In this document: in pieces, positions 1 through 10,149 of the stretch
Layout of the letters: every line of letters starts with the position of its first letter
How positions within the stretch are numbered: position 1 is the first letter of the stretch
Source: Dentipellis sp. KUC8613
Lineage: Eukaryota; Basidiomycota; Agaricomycetes; Russulales; Hericiaceae
Direction: 5' to 3'
Length of the DNA: 64,000 nucleotides
NCBI GenBank assembly: GCA_002286715.1
Contig: NSJX01000006.1
Coordinates: 806,001-870,000, forward strand
Notes under the pieces: model-generated
What the model was told of the DNA's origin: nothing
The model's input: only the letters and a program-made list of their open reading frames with translations
Databases searched by the model: none
Translations under genes and position numbers: made by a program

Positions 1-654
1 GGATCTGCGAGTGCCTTGGGCAGGCCCTCGATTTGGTCGAAGTTGGTCTGCAGCCCGGTCGCCACCACCAAGGAGTCGTACGAAATCTTGCGGCCGGAGC
101 TGGTGGTGATCGAGTTGCCGGAAGGGTCAAAGGATTGGACGTTTTCCGGAACAAGGGCGATATGAGGGGGTATAAGTTCGGAAAGACGGCGGCGAAGCGT
201 CGACTTCTGTTTCAAGCCGGCGCCTACGAGGGTCCTACACATTCATTGACATGAGCACATGGCCAGAGTGATCAAAGCGCCAGGACGTAAGGGCACTCAC
301 CATCCGGGCTGATGAAGTCGCGGGTCAGATCGCAGCCAGATAGTGAAACCGTGTAGAGCCTAAAACACGCACCTGGTAGTGGTGGTACTCGGCGGCATCC
401 ACAATGACGATATCCTTCTCATTGAGCGATTTGCCGGCACTTTTAAACGTGTCGTAAATCTGTTGCGCAGCGCTAAGGCCCGCCGAACCTGGGAACTGCA
501 GTGAGAGACCCTTTATGATATGTCGCGCAAGCTGTCACTTACCTCCGCCGACCACGACGACTCTGTACTTGTCCTTGTCCGCGGAGGTGCTGAGCAGGCG
601 AGCTGTCAGGTGCCGGGAAAAGAGGCTGCTAGCAGACTTGCGTGCCGCGAACAT
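1..654 (-). CDS. SQR: Sulfide:quinone oxidoreductase, mitochondrial (partial, 3' end outside window)
   Basis: FAD enzyme of the inner mitochondrial membrane that oxidises sulfide and passes electrons to ubiquinone (S. pombe Hmt2 / human SQOR family). Exons in coding order: 654-543, 488-373, 308-301, 234-1 and onward beyond the window; 156 residues are visible. The start codon at 654 gives an Arg/Ser-rich leader without acidic residues, as expected for a mitochondrial presequence. The FAD dinucleotide motif VVVVGGGSAGLS spans the first intron. It is followed by DIVIVDAAEYHHYQ and PGWTLVGAGLKQKSTLRRRL, the signature that separates SQR from NDH-2 dehydrogenases. Exon 3 is only 8 nt and encodes the Pro-Gly of that signature. 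The catalytic cysteines lie mostly beyond the edge. The family call is firm; the micro-exon rests on frame continuity. Confidence 0.92.
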
Positions 655-1760
655 ATTTGCTGCGCGTGTGAGATCCGGTTCCGCAAGGCACGAGTGTTGG
701 GACGACGAGAAGAAGCAGCACCGGGTCGAGGAAGCTGCTGTCGCGTGTGTCTATGTAGAGTTCGTTCTTGGGTTTTGCTTGGACTGCACGCCGCTTCTAA
801 ACACAAAATTAGGTGTGCTCACAATGGCGACATCTCGAGGTGATGCAACCTCGGCCTTCTAAGGTCCATCTAATCTTATCTACCTAGCCGTCGGCTCCGA
901 CGCCAGGCGGTTACAAAGAAAGGATCAGCTTCGACGTCAGCTGCAGCAGACAAGCTTTTTCTGCGACAAACACAGGCGGCAGTGAAAATATTCAGAAGAT
1001 CCTCTGCCACGTTGGTCGCGTGCGAGCTCAGCCTCACATCAGCAGAATCATCAAGATAGTGAGCGGCGCCCACAAATCTATCAATTCGTCGATGGACGTG
1101 CACTCCCCAACAGTGGAGCGCGTCCCCACTGTCAGTGGTGAAACATGAAAAAAACCCTCTTTTTCCGACATAAGTGATGCATGTTCCTAGCGGGGGCATC
1201 ACAATGGTGCATATGCATACTATACATGCCAGGACACACGAGCCACTAGTCGCGGGATGTCTAGACCTATGGAAGACTTTGCATGTCAGTCCACTATATA
1301 TTATGCATCAAGCCGTCATATACTGTATCATGGAGAAGGCCGGTCAGTTGTCAAGTGTTTCCATGCATGGTACCGAAGACAGCTCCGTCGCCGGATGTCG
1401 GTGACAAGGCCTATATAGTGCAGAGGATTCGAGGAAGTCTGACTGCGAGGATGAAGCTGCCTATAGCCGACAATGAGATTGGCACTGAGATTGTGGGCAT
1501 CGCCAGTGCTTGTAACCGATGGCCAACGGAGGCAACGACGAACCGGAAGGCAGGCGCCCAAGGTAAGCGCCGGGCGGTGGGCCCGGCGCGACGCTATTAT
1601 GAAACCAGTTCCTCGCGACGCAGCTGGCTGGCTCCTACCATCACCTCCCTGCTCGTTTTCTTCTCGCTCTCGCAGCTGGGCTGTCTATATTCTTCTGTAT
1701 CTTTCTGTATTCTATCCTTTCACCCACAACACTTCTAGCAGGTCCTAGTCTAATATTTCC
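655..1760. other. Intergenic, divergent promoters
   Basis: About 1.1 kb separates the start of the sulfide oxidoreductase (leftward) and the Mso1-like gene (rightward). Short ORFs here show no recognisable motif. A pyrimidine-rich run ending in CAG near 1,675 could be a 5'-UTR intron acceptor of the rightward gene. Nothing else is supported. Confidence 0.6.
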
Positions 1761-3098
1761 ATGAGCGCTGTGCGTCAAAGTCGTCCCCGCAATGCAGGTG
1801 GCCTCCCCTCAGGCCCACGATCCCGCTCTGTCGGCCGCGACAGAGACGCGGACAGCAGAGACTATCTAAGCAGCTCCTCGAGCAGGCCTCCTATTCCATC
1901 TACCCCATCGCGGCAGGTGCGCCCGCAGAAGTCACTTGCGAACCTGCCGTCGCAAAGCCGGTCTCAATATCCCTCGGAATCGCGCGAGCGATCCCGTGCA
2001 CCGCCGACGCCAGTGTCGCCTCGTGGCCAGCGCTCCAGGGGTGGCAGACAGCAGCAAGACTATCCGCCACCATCGTCTCGTGGGCGGGTGCAGAATGACA
2101 GACTGTATGCCCGCCGCTCGGACTCGTCATCGGCGAGCTCGCCCAACTCTGAAGTCTCCTCGGGTTCTTCGTTTCTGGATAGGATGAAAGTGAGGTCGGC
2201 GGCCTCGTCGCGGACGAGTTGGGAGGAAGAGGAGGAGCCGCCGAGGAGGGACAAGGGAGGGTGGTCGAGAGATCGCAGGCAGGTTAGGGAGGAAAGGCCC
2301 ATGAGTCCTGAAGAGGGTGCGTGATATATCTATCTTGGTGACGGCTTCTAAACCGTTGCCGTAGACTATGTTGAAGAGGAACCCGTTACCCCCGGGCACG
2401 GGGCTTCTCTTTGGACGCGCATGGCAGAGGCTGCTAGCACTCTGACTGTGAGTGTTGGCAAGGCATGGGCTACTAATATCCCTGCCTACTCTGGTGAAGG
2501 TATGCATTGCTTCTCACTTATAACTTCTAGCTCCCTAGCCTCACATGACTCCTTTGCAGAAACTCCTCCTGGCCAAGAATCCCGTCTTACCCGAGCGATG
2601 AAGGCGTACCACCTGGAGAAAGCACGGGATCCGTCCGATCTTCCAGAGTGGCTGTTTGATGAGCGGGAGCGTCGCCCGGCCGGTCGTTCTTCTACCAGCC
2701 GTCGCCGAGATGACCGCGACTACGAATACGAGCGCGACGAGGCTCCCCCTCAACGCAGTCGTGGGCTTCGCGATATCTATGACGCAGCTGCGGCACCCTC
2801 CAACGCTTACGACCGATCGGACACGCGACCGTCTTACTCTCGTAATACGAGTTCTAGCAGGGATGACGGCAGTGCTGGTCAATCGAAGGCTAACGATCGG
2901 CTGAAAGCCCTGCGCGATGCGAAGCGGAACGCCGCTCAGCGCAATGCGGGGTACTCTGAGCGGGAAGAGTCACCGCCACCAAGGCCATCTCGTGGAGAAG
3001 ACCGGCGCAGAGTGGAGGAGCCTGCCCGCGGTCAAGGGCCGAGACGACCCCCGCCGACGCAGGGGCTGCCGTCTCGACCCGGGGCGAGGAGAGTCTGA
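1761..3098 (+). CDS. Mso1-like Sec1-binding exocytosis protein
   Basis: Exons 1761-2316, 2365-2499, 2560-3098; 409 residues. Most of the protein is low-complexity Ser/Arg/Pro sequence and probably disordered. The informative part is around residues 190-266. It has a Trp-containing hydrophobic stretch (LWTRMAEAASTLTVSVGKAW), then SRLTRAMKAYHLEKARDPSD and LPEWLFDERER. This matches the pattern of the fungal Mso1 Sec1-binding segment (short helix, Y-x-x-K, then PxWL or EWLF). In yeast, Mso1 binds the SM protein Sec1 at exocytic SNARE complexes on the plasma membrane. The assignment is inference from one short motif; the remainder has no recognisable domain. Confidence 0.6.
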
Positions 3099-4300
3099 TT
3101 TGTTTATTCTTTTTTATTTATGACTTTACGATACAGACATACCATTGGACTTGGATGGATGGACACTTGATTTTAGGGCATATATGATGGGTGTAGCGTA
3201 TGTTGTTCTTGTTCTTTGATGTAGAGTACGCTTGTATCGCTCTGTGCCGATCTCGGTGCGACAGACTACGAAGAGTGTACCGTCTATCTTATTATACAGA
3301 TCTAGCCAAGCAATTGAGAGTTCGAGGAGCTTCTCTTGCTTGGCACAAATATCAAGACAAGCTCTTCCTACCCCTCGGTCGCCAAGAGTAGTGGTCCGAA
3401 AATGGCAGGTGTAGTGTTCGAGGCATTTGCGCATTGTTTGAGGGTCCGAGTGCATGACGATGGTGAGTAAGTTTGGCGGTGGAGTCGGGGATTGAGTCCG
3501 TCGTTTTTTGAAGCGTTGCGTAGGCCGGCTGACTAGGCCGTACGGCTTGCGCGTGCCGTTCCTGGTATCCGAATGAATAAGTCTTCGGGCGGATACATCA
3601 GATCAAGGACGAATACCAGTGTGCTGCAATCAGAGACGAAAGATGAACGGAAGTACTCACGTTGCTGTTAGTCAAAAAATCAGTGTACGGGTGATATGTC
3701 AAGTGCTCGCTCAACCACTGTAGATAGCATCGAACTCGATCATTTGCGGTACAGAAAATGGCGCATGTGTGGCAAAGGACAATCGATCTGCTATGCAAGT
3801 CTATTTACCCCTTAGAGAGACGAGGGATGGAGAGCTCGCAAGCGAGCAGAATTCGGCAAAGATCATACGTATAGGCCGGATGGGAAAATGATCCGTAGGC
3901 ACAGGGCAATAAAGATGATTGGCTGAGAGGCCTGATCAGTGATGGATCTTAGGGCGGCGTAGTAGCGGTGCAAACAAGTTTGTATTGGTCTGAAGCACGG
4001 GCTGTCCAGCTGTCCGAGGGGATATTGGACCGAGCGCCCACAGGGATAACGTGGAGGCAGGAGGGTTGTACGGGTAATGAAACACGCTGAAGCAAGGAGG
4101 AATAGAAGAAAGCAGTCTGGGAACGTTGCGACGAGGGCCCAATCAGAGAAGATGACAGGAGGGGTGTTGCCAACCAATTAAAAAAAGAGAGCCGAAGAGA
4201 CCGAGGGAGAGGGTATGGCGGTTGCCATTGGCCCATGGGAGTGGATTGATATCGTGATCTTGTTGCCAAGGCCGTTTCAAACCCCGCACGGTGCCCTTCA

Positions 4301-4306
4301 TATACC
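4301..4306 (+). promoter_or_regulatory. TATA-like element of the cupredoxin gene
   Basis: TATACC lies about 290 bp upstream of the cupredoxin ATG. It is followed by a long C/T-rich run, a common core-promoter arrangement for strongly expressed genes in filamentous fungi. Inferred from sequence only. Confidence 0.45.
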
Positions 4307-4423
4307 GCCCCGTTCCGACAATCGCACCCCCACTTCCCTCCCTCCCTTCCTCTCTTCGTTCTTCGTTTTCTCTCATCTTAGTCGAGTTGATTCTCGACTT
4401 TGTCCAACTTTCGTTTCTTCGAG

Positions 4424-4503
4424 GTATGTTTTCTCCTTGTTTGTTATCTCTGGTCATCCTAATCCCCCTCCCAGATCACCCTCTTTGATAGAGTCTACAC
4501 CAG
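4424..4503 (+). other. Probable 5'-UTR intron of the cupredoxin gene
   Basis: GTATGT donor at 4424 and an acceptor ending ACACCAG at 4503, with a CTAAT branch-like sequence between. It lies wholly upstream of the ATG at 4593. The spacing and signals look like the coding introns of this gene. It is inferred only. Confidence 0.4.
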
Positions 4504-4592
4504 CGACCCTCTGAGAGGCACATCTCCTGTCCAACGACTCATCCCCACACCTCGACGGTTTTTCAATCTTTGAACTTTAAACGTTTTCTACA

Positions 4593-6061
4593 ATGGTCAT
4601 GTTCGCATCTTTCCTTGGCGCTGCCGCCCTCTATGCTGGTGTTGTGTCTGCTGCCCCCATGGTCCCCCGTGACATGATGTCGGGATCCAGCTCGGCTGCC
4701 GCCGACATGATGGCTGGAAGCAGCTCGATGGCCGGTGACTCCATGTCCTCTGCCTCGTAAGTCGAGTTCTTGAAGTGATGAAGTTGCACGATTCTGACAA
4801 TCATTGCAGCGCCGACAACTCGTACCAGACGTCGTCAGCGGACGCGATGTACGGTGGTGCTTCTTCTGCCACCTACGCCGCAGCGTACACTTCCGCTGCT
4901 GCCCCGGCCTACACTTCTGCCGCCGCCCCTGCCTACACCTCGGCTGCCGCCCCCGCGTACAGCTCTCCTTCGTACGGATCCGGCAGCTCTAGCTGGGGTG
5001 GTTCCGGCTACGACAGCTGTGTCTCCCGTAAGCAACACCATCGTGTTTCATGTTTTCACGTGATTTACATAGAATGCAGAGTGCATGGCCAGCTATGGCG
5101 CTCCTTCGGCGATGGCGATGCCCACTGAGACCGCCTCTGCGCAGGGCAGCTACGGCACCGGCAAGGTCCACACTGTCTGGGTCGCTCCCAAGCAGGGTAT
5201 CCTCCGCTACGTTCCTTTCGCGACGAACGCTTCCGTCGGTGACACCATTAAGTTCATCTGGGGTGGCAACAACCACACCGTCACCAAGTCTTCCATCCTC
5301 GGCATCTGCAACAAGACCTCGGATGCTCCTTTCGTTTCGGGCACCCACGACGCAAACTTCACCTGTATGTTCCTGTGTCGTAAACACAAAATAATCTGAT
5401 ATTGAACGCATGTTACAGTCACCCAGGTTGTCAACGACACCAACGCGACCTTCTTCTACTGCGGTACTCCTGGCCATTGCCAGAAGGGCATGTTTGGTAT
5501 CATGTATGTAACACGGATTTCGTTGCCGCCCTCGCATTCTGATTCATTTGTGAATATAGTAACGCGCCCAACGCTTTCGGCAGCGCGTCGTCTGCGGCTC
5601 AGATGATCCCCCAGATGGCCGCTAACAACTCCGACATGGCTGCTGCCTGGGCGTACACCAAGAGCTACACCTCCAACAACACTGGTGCCGCCACCTGGGG
5701 TGACAACATGGACATGAGCGGCGTGCCTTCCTGGGCGCAGTCCGACATGGCCGAGAACATCATGTTCACCCGTGCGTTCCTCGCCGCCAACCCCGAGGTC
5801 CTCAACAGCGACGGCACCATCGACATGTCCAACGCCGGCAGCAACGCTCTCATGATCCCCCAGGACATCAGCGCAGTCGCCAAGGGCTCTAACAACGCCG
5901 CTTCTTCGTCGACCCCTGCTGCCGCCACCTCCGCATCTGCCTCCTCGGCACCTTCCACGACTGCGTCGCCCGTCGGTGCTTCGAGCGGTGCTGGTATGGT
6001 GACGTCGCCCCGCGTTGCTGTTGCTCTCGTTGCCGTTGCCGCTGCGTTCTTCGCGCTCTGA
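4593..6061 (+). CDS. Extracellular GPI-anchored cupredoxin (type 1 copper) protein
   Basis: Exons 4593-4756, 4810-5027, 5080-5364, 5419-5503, 5560-6061; 417 residues. Residues 1-20 form a signal peptide ending VVSAAP. Next is an Ala/Ser/Met/Tyr-rich stretch with three perfect-length 8-residue repeats (YTSAAAPA). The plastocyanin-like domain runs from about 156 to 250. It has the type 1 copper ligands His193 (GGNNHTV) and Cys237, His242, Met247 (FYCGTPGHCQKGMFG). A Ser/Thr/Ala-rich stalk and a hydrophobic tail ending AAAFFAL indicate a GPI anchor. Fungal members are cell-wall or extracellular proteins, often called extracellular serine-rich proteins; their electron-transfer partner is generally unknown. 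A strong pyrimidine-rich promoter suggests high expression. Confidence 0.9.
4886..4957 (+). repeat. Three tandem 24-nt coding repeats in the cupredoxin gene
   Basis: Units at 4886, 4910 and 4934 each encode YTSAAAPA. Copies differ mostly at third codon positions, so the protein repeat is kept while the DNA diverges. This suggests selection on the peptide, perhaps as an O-glycosylated spacer. Confidence 0.85.
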
Positions 6062-7119
6062 TTTGATGACTGAAGCATCTATACCAGCCCTGCGGACGTT
6101 TACGCTGCACTTAGTTACGGGCACATTGACCTCCTCGTAGATTATTCACTCTGTTTTCAGTTCACGCAACCGTTCGGACGTTTTTCTTGGACACTTTTCT
6201 CACTTTTTTTGCGGTGTTGTGATCTCTCTTTTACCCTTACTTTACTCTAGGCTTGCCCTGCGAGGAAAGAGCTCTCCCACAGCGCTTTTTGGTAGTCACT
6301 GAAAATATAATCAGGTTCGACACCGTCATGATCTTGTAGCGTTAGCTTAAGCTTGTGTCTTGTCAAGTGGATCTTAGTGGATCTTCATTGGTTCCAAGGT
6401 GCGTATAGTCTGGATGGTTTGTGTGGCTGGCTGTCAAGAGTACTTGGTATGCTCCGCGCGCACGTCATGTCAATTAGGGGATGGGGCCTGTATCTAAATA
6501 AATGTGCGGTATGATGCGCATATGGTTTTGCTGTTCATCGTTGTCTTTCGCTAATTTAATTTCTACCCGCAGATCCTCGATAAAGCAGTAGCTACGTGCA
6601 GTCAATAAACTCGTCTTTTCCCCCCCTCGCAGGACACCGATCTGTCGAATCGTCAAATAATTCATGTCGGATGTTTCGTCCATGCTGATGCGCGGTTCCC
6701 GTACTCAGTACTGTCATAGTTGTGCATGTTGCCTGATACATCGATGTCTGCTGTAACACCGGCCTCGGTGCGCATGTGTTCGACAATCGCGCGGCACGTC
6801 GTTGGCCACTACGAATACAAAGGGAATGCTTATCTCACTCATTCAAAGGCTCGGAGCGAGGACTAAACGCCATTGGCATGTGCATATCGTCTCAGACGTC
6901 GACTGCCAGCGGCACCACGATATCCGATCACAGCGCTTCCATTGTATGATGCCCGCACTGCGATCTCTCCGACCATCTTCCATCCGAAACGAAGTCGAGG
7001 AATAATATATATATTTATGGTGTTCTTGTGGGAATGGGGGTAAGCTACAGTATGGTAACCATCCAGCACGGGAAAACGGAGCGCTCAACCGAAATACTCC
7101 ACACCAAAAGCTTACAATG
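6062..7119. other. Convergent 3' region, no gene seen
   Basis: About 1 kb between the stop codons of the cupredoxin gene (rightward) and the O-methyltransferase (leftward). It is presumably both 3' UTRs and spacer. ORFs are short, overlapping and without motifs. No RNA gene was recognised. Confidence 0.6.
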
Positions 7120-8047
7120 TTACAGCCGTACCGCGTACATGAAACCGTCGTACCCCTTCTCGCCCACGGTCGAAACAGTGGTCGCGTCCACCTCGGGGTC
7201 GTCCTTGACACACTGGAGCAGCCTGCGGAGCCCAGGGACGTGCTCGTCCGTGTACGACGGATCAGCCGTGCGCCCGTTCCGCACCATGTTGTCGACGACC
7301 TGTCGCATTGCCACGCGATAAGCATCCGTCTCCGGGGGCGACGGCGACAGCGACAGCGACAGCCACGCCGGCGCGCGCGTCCGAATCAGAAGGTCGACTC
7401 ACAATCACGCCGCGCTTCTTCACCAGGCGCTTGGCCTCGGCGAAGTAGATCGGCAGATTTTCCTTGTCGGCGTCAAGGAACACGAGATCGAACGGCTCGG
7501 CTGCGCTCATGGACGCGAGCGTCTCTGCGGCTGGGCCGATGACGACCTCGACCTTGGACGCGAGCCCGGCTTCTTCGATGTTCTGCCGCGCGACCTGCAT
7601 GCCAATCATGAGTTTGCAACCTTAATTTCTGCCGCATGCGGCGAGGGGCTCCTCAGCACTGTCACCACGTACCTCCGCTGTCTCTTTGACAAGTTCCAAC
7701 GTGATCAGCCGTCCATCATCGGGGAGGGCCCGTGCGAGGCAGATGGCGGAGTATCTGGGGACAAGCGTCATTATGGGCAGGGGCCGGCGGTGCAGATCAT
7801 CGAGGGCCTCGTACCCGGCGAGTGTGCCGACTTCGAGCACGCGCTTCGCGTTGAGAGAGAAGGCAAGGAGTTGCAAAAACTTGCCGACTGCGGGCGTCAC
7901 GGCGATGGGGGGCAGACAGGCGGTTTCAGCGCGTTCTCTGGTGTGCTCGAGGACGGGGTCTTTGGAGAGGAGGAACGAGTTGTGGTAGGCGTCGGAGCGG
8001 GTCCAGTCGTCGAGGGTGGTGGGGATGAATTCCTCGCCGATGTTCAT
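7120..8047 (-). CDS. SAM-dependent O-methyltransferase, CCoAOMT type
   Basis: Exons in coding order: 8047-7815, 7754-7673, 7594-7403, 7299-7120; 228 residues, the usual size for small cation-dependent O-methyltransferases (Methyltransf_3, catechol/caffeoyl-CoA type). SAM-binding motif I is RVLEVGTLAGYSAICLARAL, with an intron inside the GY codons. The acidic motif DLVFLDADKENLPIYF (about 141-156) supplies the metal and substrate ligands. A second Asp is in VVDNMVRNGR. Likely methylates a phenolic hydroxyl; the actual substrate cannot be read from sequence. The start at 8047 was chosen because it follows a TATA box about 90 bp upstream and begins the conserved N-terminus. Confidence 0.9.
7338..7364. 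repeat. GCGACA microsatellite in an O-methyltransferase intron
   Basis: A run of near-identical 6-nt units (GCGACA/GCGACG) inside the third intron of the O-methyltransferase. It is probably neutral and may vary in length between strains. Confidence 0.7.
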
Positions 8048-8430
8048 GATGAGAATGTGTGTGGGGATTGAGAATGTGGGGGCGGGGCGATGTGGAAGTG
8101 GGAATGGGATGGTGATAGTTGGCTGCTTGTGTCGACTTTTATAGACAAGCAAGCACGACTCATATCGCCAAACTGTAAGAGTGGTGCATCATTAATTGGT
8201 ACATACTGTTGCCCCGCTCGGCGGGTGTCACGGTTGACCAATTGTCATGAGACAGAAGGAGATCAAGGAGCGCCAGGCCTTGTGGCATACGGCACGAACT
8301 GAACGGGGCAGCGTGCTCATTCTCAGGCCAGAGGCGCCATTGGAACTGCGTGTATGGTCATTAGGTCATATAGAGCAGGCATCGAATCGAGGGTGAAACT
8401 GGATGAAACGGGACTCACCTATGGCGGTGC
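8048..8430. other. Promoter region of the O-methyltransferase
   Basis: 383 bp between the stop of the NEPRO-like gene and the start of the O-methyltransferase, both leftward. Only the TATA box is recognisable. Confidence 0.55.
8137..8143 (-). promoter_or_regulatory. TATA box of the O-methyltransferase gene
   Basis: Reads TATAAAA on the minus strand, about 90 bp upstream of the start codon at 8047. This is a canonical match and unusual in this window, where most genes lack one. Confidence 0.55.
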
Positions 8431-9745
8431 TCAGAACATTCCGAAAATATCATCAATTTCGTCCTTCCTCGTCTTGGCCTTCTTGGCTTTTTTGATGTTG
8501 GATTTACCTTCGTCTTTGGGCTGCTTTCTTTTCACCAGAACGCTATTCGATACGGAGGACGATGAGAACTGCCAGGGCTGACGGCTGGCATCTGATACAG
8601 ATTGAGTATATCGGTAATTGACATCTGAGATTAACCGACCTTGCTTTACGGCAGAACCTGATGCAAGAAATACATCCTCCCGTGAGATCGCATCATTGCT
8701 ACTCCCACCGAGGACAAGAGGATTATCGACTGTACGATGGCCGATATGAGCGTTGGCGCCCTCCATCCGATCAAGAGATAGGCCAATATCTTCTGTCAAG
8801 TCATGCTCGGAGGCAGCGGGGTGTACCTCCAACGTAATAGAAGAAGAAGGGGCATCAGTGTTGTCGGACGCGTTGGTGTCGGCGGGGGCGGCGAGAGGAG
8901 CAATCGTGCCGGGCTATTTGGAGAGCGGAGACTCGTATCAGGGTTCAACGACTATCGTGAATACCGCCATGAGCACTTACATACAACCTCTGGAAAATTT
9001 TACGACATTTCTCAGAGAAGTCTTCGAGAACAGCACGGAGATCGGCCACAGCCTGGTGGATTCGAGAGATAATTGCCACCACAGCGAGGGTGAGCTGCAA
9101 GAAAGCTCCATTTTGCATGACTAAATTGGCAAATCTAGGCCAAATTCAGGTCCCACGTCGACTGGTCCGATAGCACATGGCACTGACTGATATATCGCGC
9201 TGAGACGTTCCAGAGTCTGTGGAAGAACCGGTAAATATCAATACACGTTGCAGCGTTATTGACACAGACCTTCTGTGTCAACAGAGTGGCCACTCGGAGC
9301 TGCCCGAGGACAAAGGTAAAATAGGGCGCAGCCGGATAATGGGTCCACGCGCCTTTGAGCCGTTTGGAACTTCAAGCCGGATCAGAATGTACTGTAGATA
9401 AAAAGTATAATGCCTGCCTTACCTTGTAGTTGGCTCAGGGCTATAGAACGATGCCCGCACGGCCTCCAACAGTCCAAGTAGATCCATGTCCTGGAGCCTT
9501 CGGGAGTATCGCCGCATTTCGGACAGGCGCTGCCAGAATAGAGAGGCGCCATGCTGGTTTTTGCCTTTGTAATACAGTCGTTCGAGCACGCCCGACTCTC
9601 CCGTGAGTACGGAGAGCACCAACTTGGTCCGACGTATAGGAGTCTTGATCTCCTTCAGGAACACGTCGACAGTTTCCTGGCATGGCAAATCAAGAGTGGC
9701 CCTGGGAATGAAGCCCGCCGACGATCTACCTGCGCGCGACAGCAT
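8431..9745 (-). CDS. NEPRO/Rmp1-like nucleolar RNase MRP protein
   Basis: Exons in coding order: 9745-9423, 9369-9188, 9120-8981, 8913-8431; 375 residues. The N-terminal half carries the NEPRO_N pattern: LERLYYKGKNQHGASLFWQR and EMRRYSRRLQ, then GAFLQLTLAVVAIISRIHQA, a hydrophobic helix followed by an Arg. Related proteins (human NEPRO, yeast Rmp1) act in the nucleolus as RNase MRP-specific subunits in pre-rRNA processing. The C-terminus is disordered and ends in a Lys-rich block (KKAKKAKTRK) followed by DEIDDIFGMF, a tail style common in nucleolar assembly factors. The ATG at 9745 is the first in frame. It is divergent from the beta-adaptin gene with 404 bp between starts. Confidence 0.72.
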
Positions 9746-10149
9746 GGCCTGTTGTTGTGAAAGCAATGTATGTGGCCTATCGGTGATCGGCGTTGAAGGG
9801 TCTATGGATAGAAAAGAGATAGAAAATCAGAAAATGAAGTAAAGAGAGCCTGGAGCGCCGATAGTAAGAGTGCTGTGGGAGCGACTCGGGGGGCCTGCCA
9901 GTGTCGCCGACCGACGTGCACAAAAGTCACGAACAACTTGCTCAAGCGCTGGCCTCCATTACGTACAGGGCTCGGTTGCTCCCGTGTACGCGCGCGGCGT
10001 ACGCGACTTCATCGTCGTCACTCTCATTCAACAGGACCCTACGTTCCTCGTGCACTACATCTTTGCTTGTCCTTCATTTAGCCTTATCATCGTCTCCACG
10101 TAGTCCTGACAACTCTCATCGTGATTTCCCTCGATTTACTAGGGCCGCC
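9746..10149. other. Divergent promoter between NEPRO-like gene and beta-adaptin
   Basis: 404 bp shared by two divergent housekeeping genes. C/T-rich runs precede the adaptin ATG; there is no clear TATA box. Confidence 0.55.

Larger units (their letters stand above)
3099..4592. other. Intergenic region and cupredoxin promoter
   Basis: About 1.5 kb downstream of the Mso1-like gene. Small ORFs on both strands lack motifs and look accidental. The last 300 bases form a pyrimidine-rich promoter and leader of the cupredoxin gene, with a TATA element and a probable 5'-UTR intron listed separately. Confidence 0.55.

Noticed and set aside
876..1202. 108-codon minus-strand frame between the sulfide oxidoreductase and the Mso1-like gene
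   Set aside because: No recognisable motif, no splice context and no homology I can name; likely chance.
5456..6124. 222-codon open frame on the minus strand
   Set aside because: Antisense shadow of the Ala/Ser-rich last exons of the cupredoxin gene; composition is a by-product of GC-rich third positions.
6300..6345. GGTTCGACACC considered as a tRNA B-box
   Set aside because: No matching A-box, acceptor stem or anticodon arm around it.
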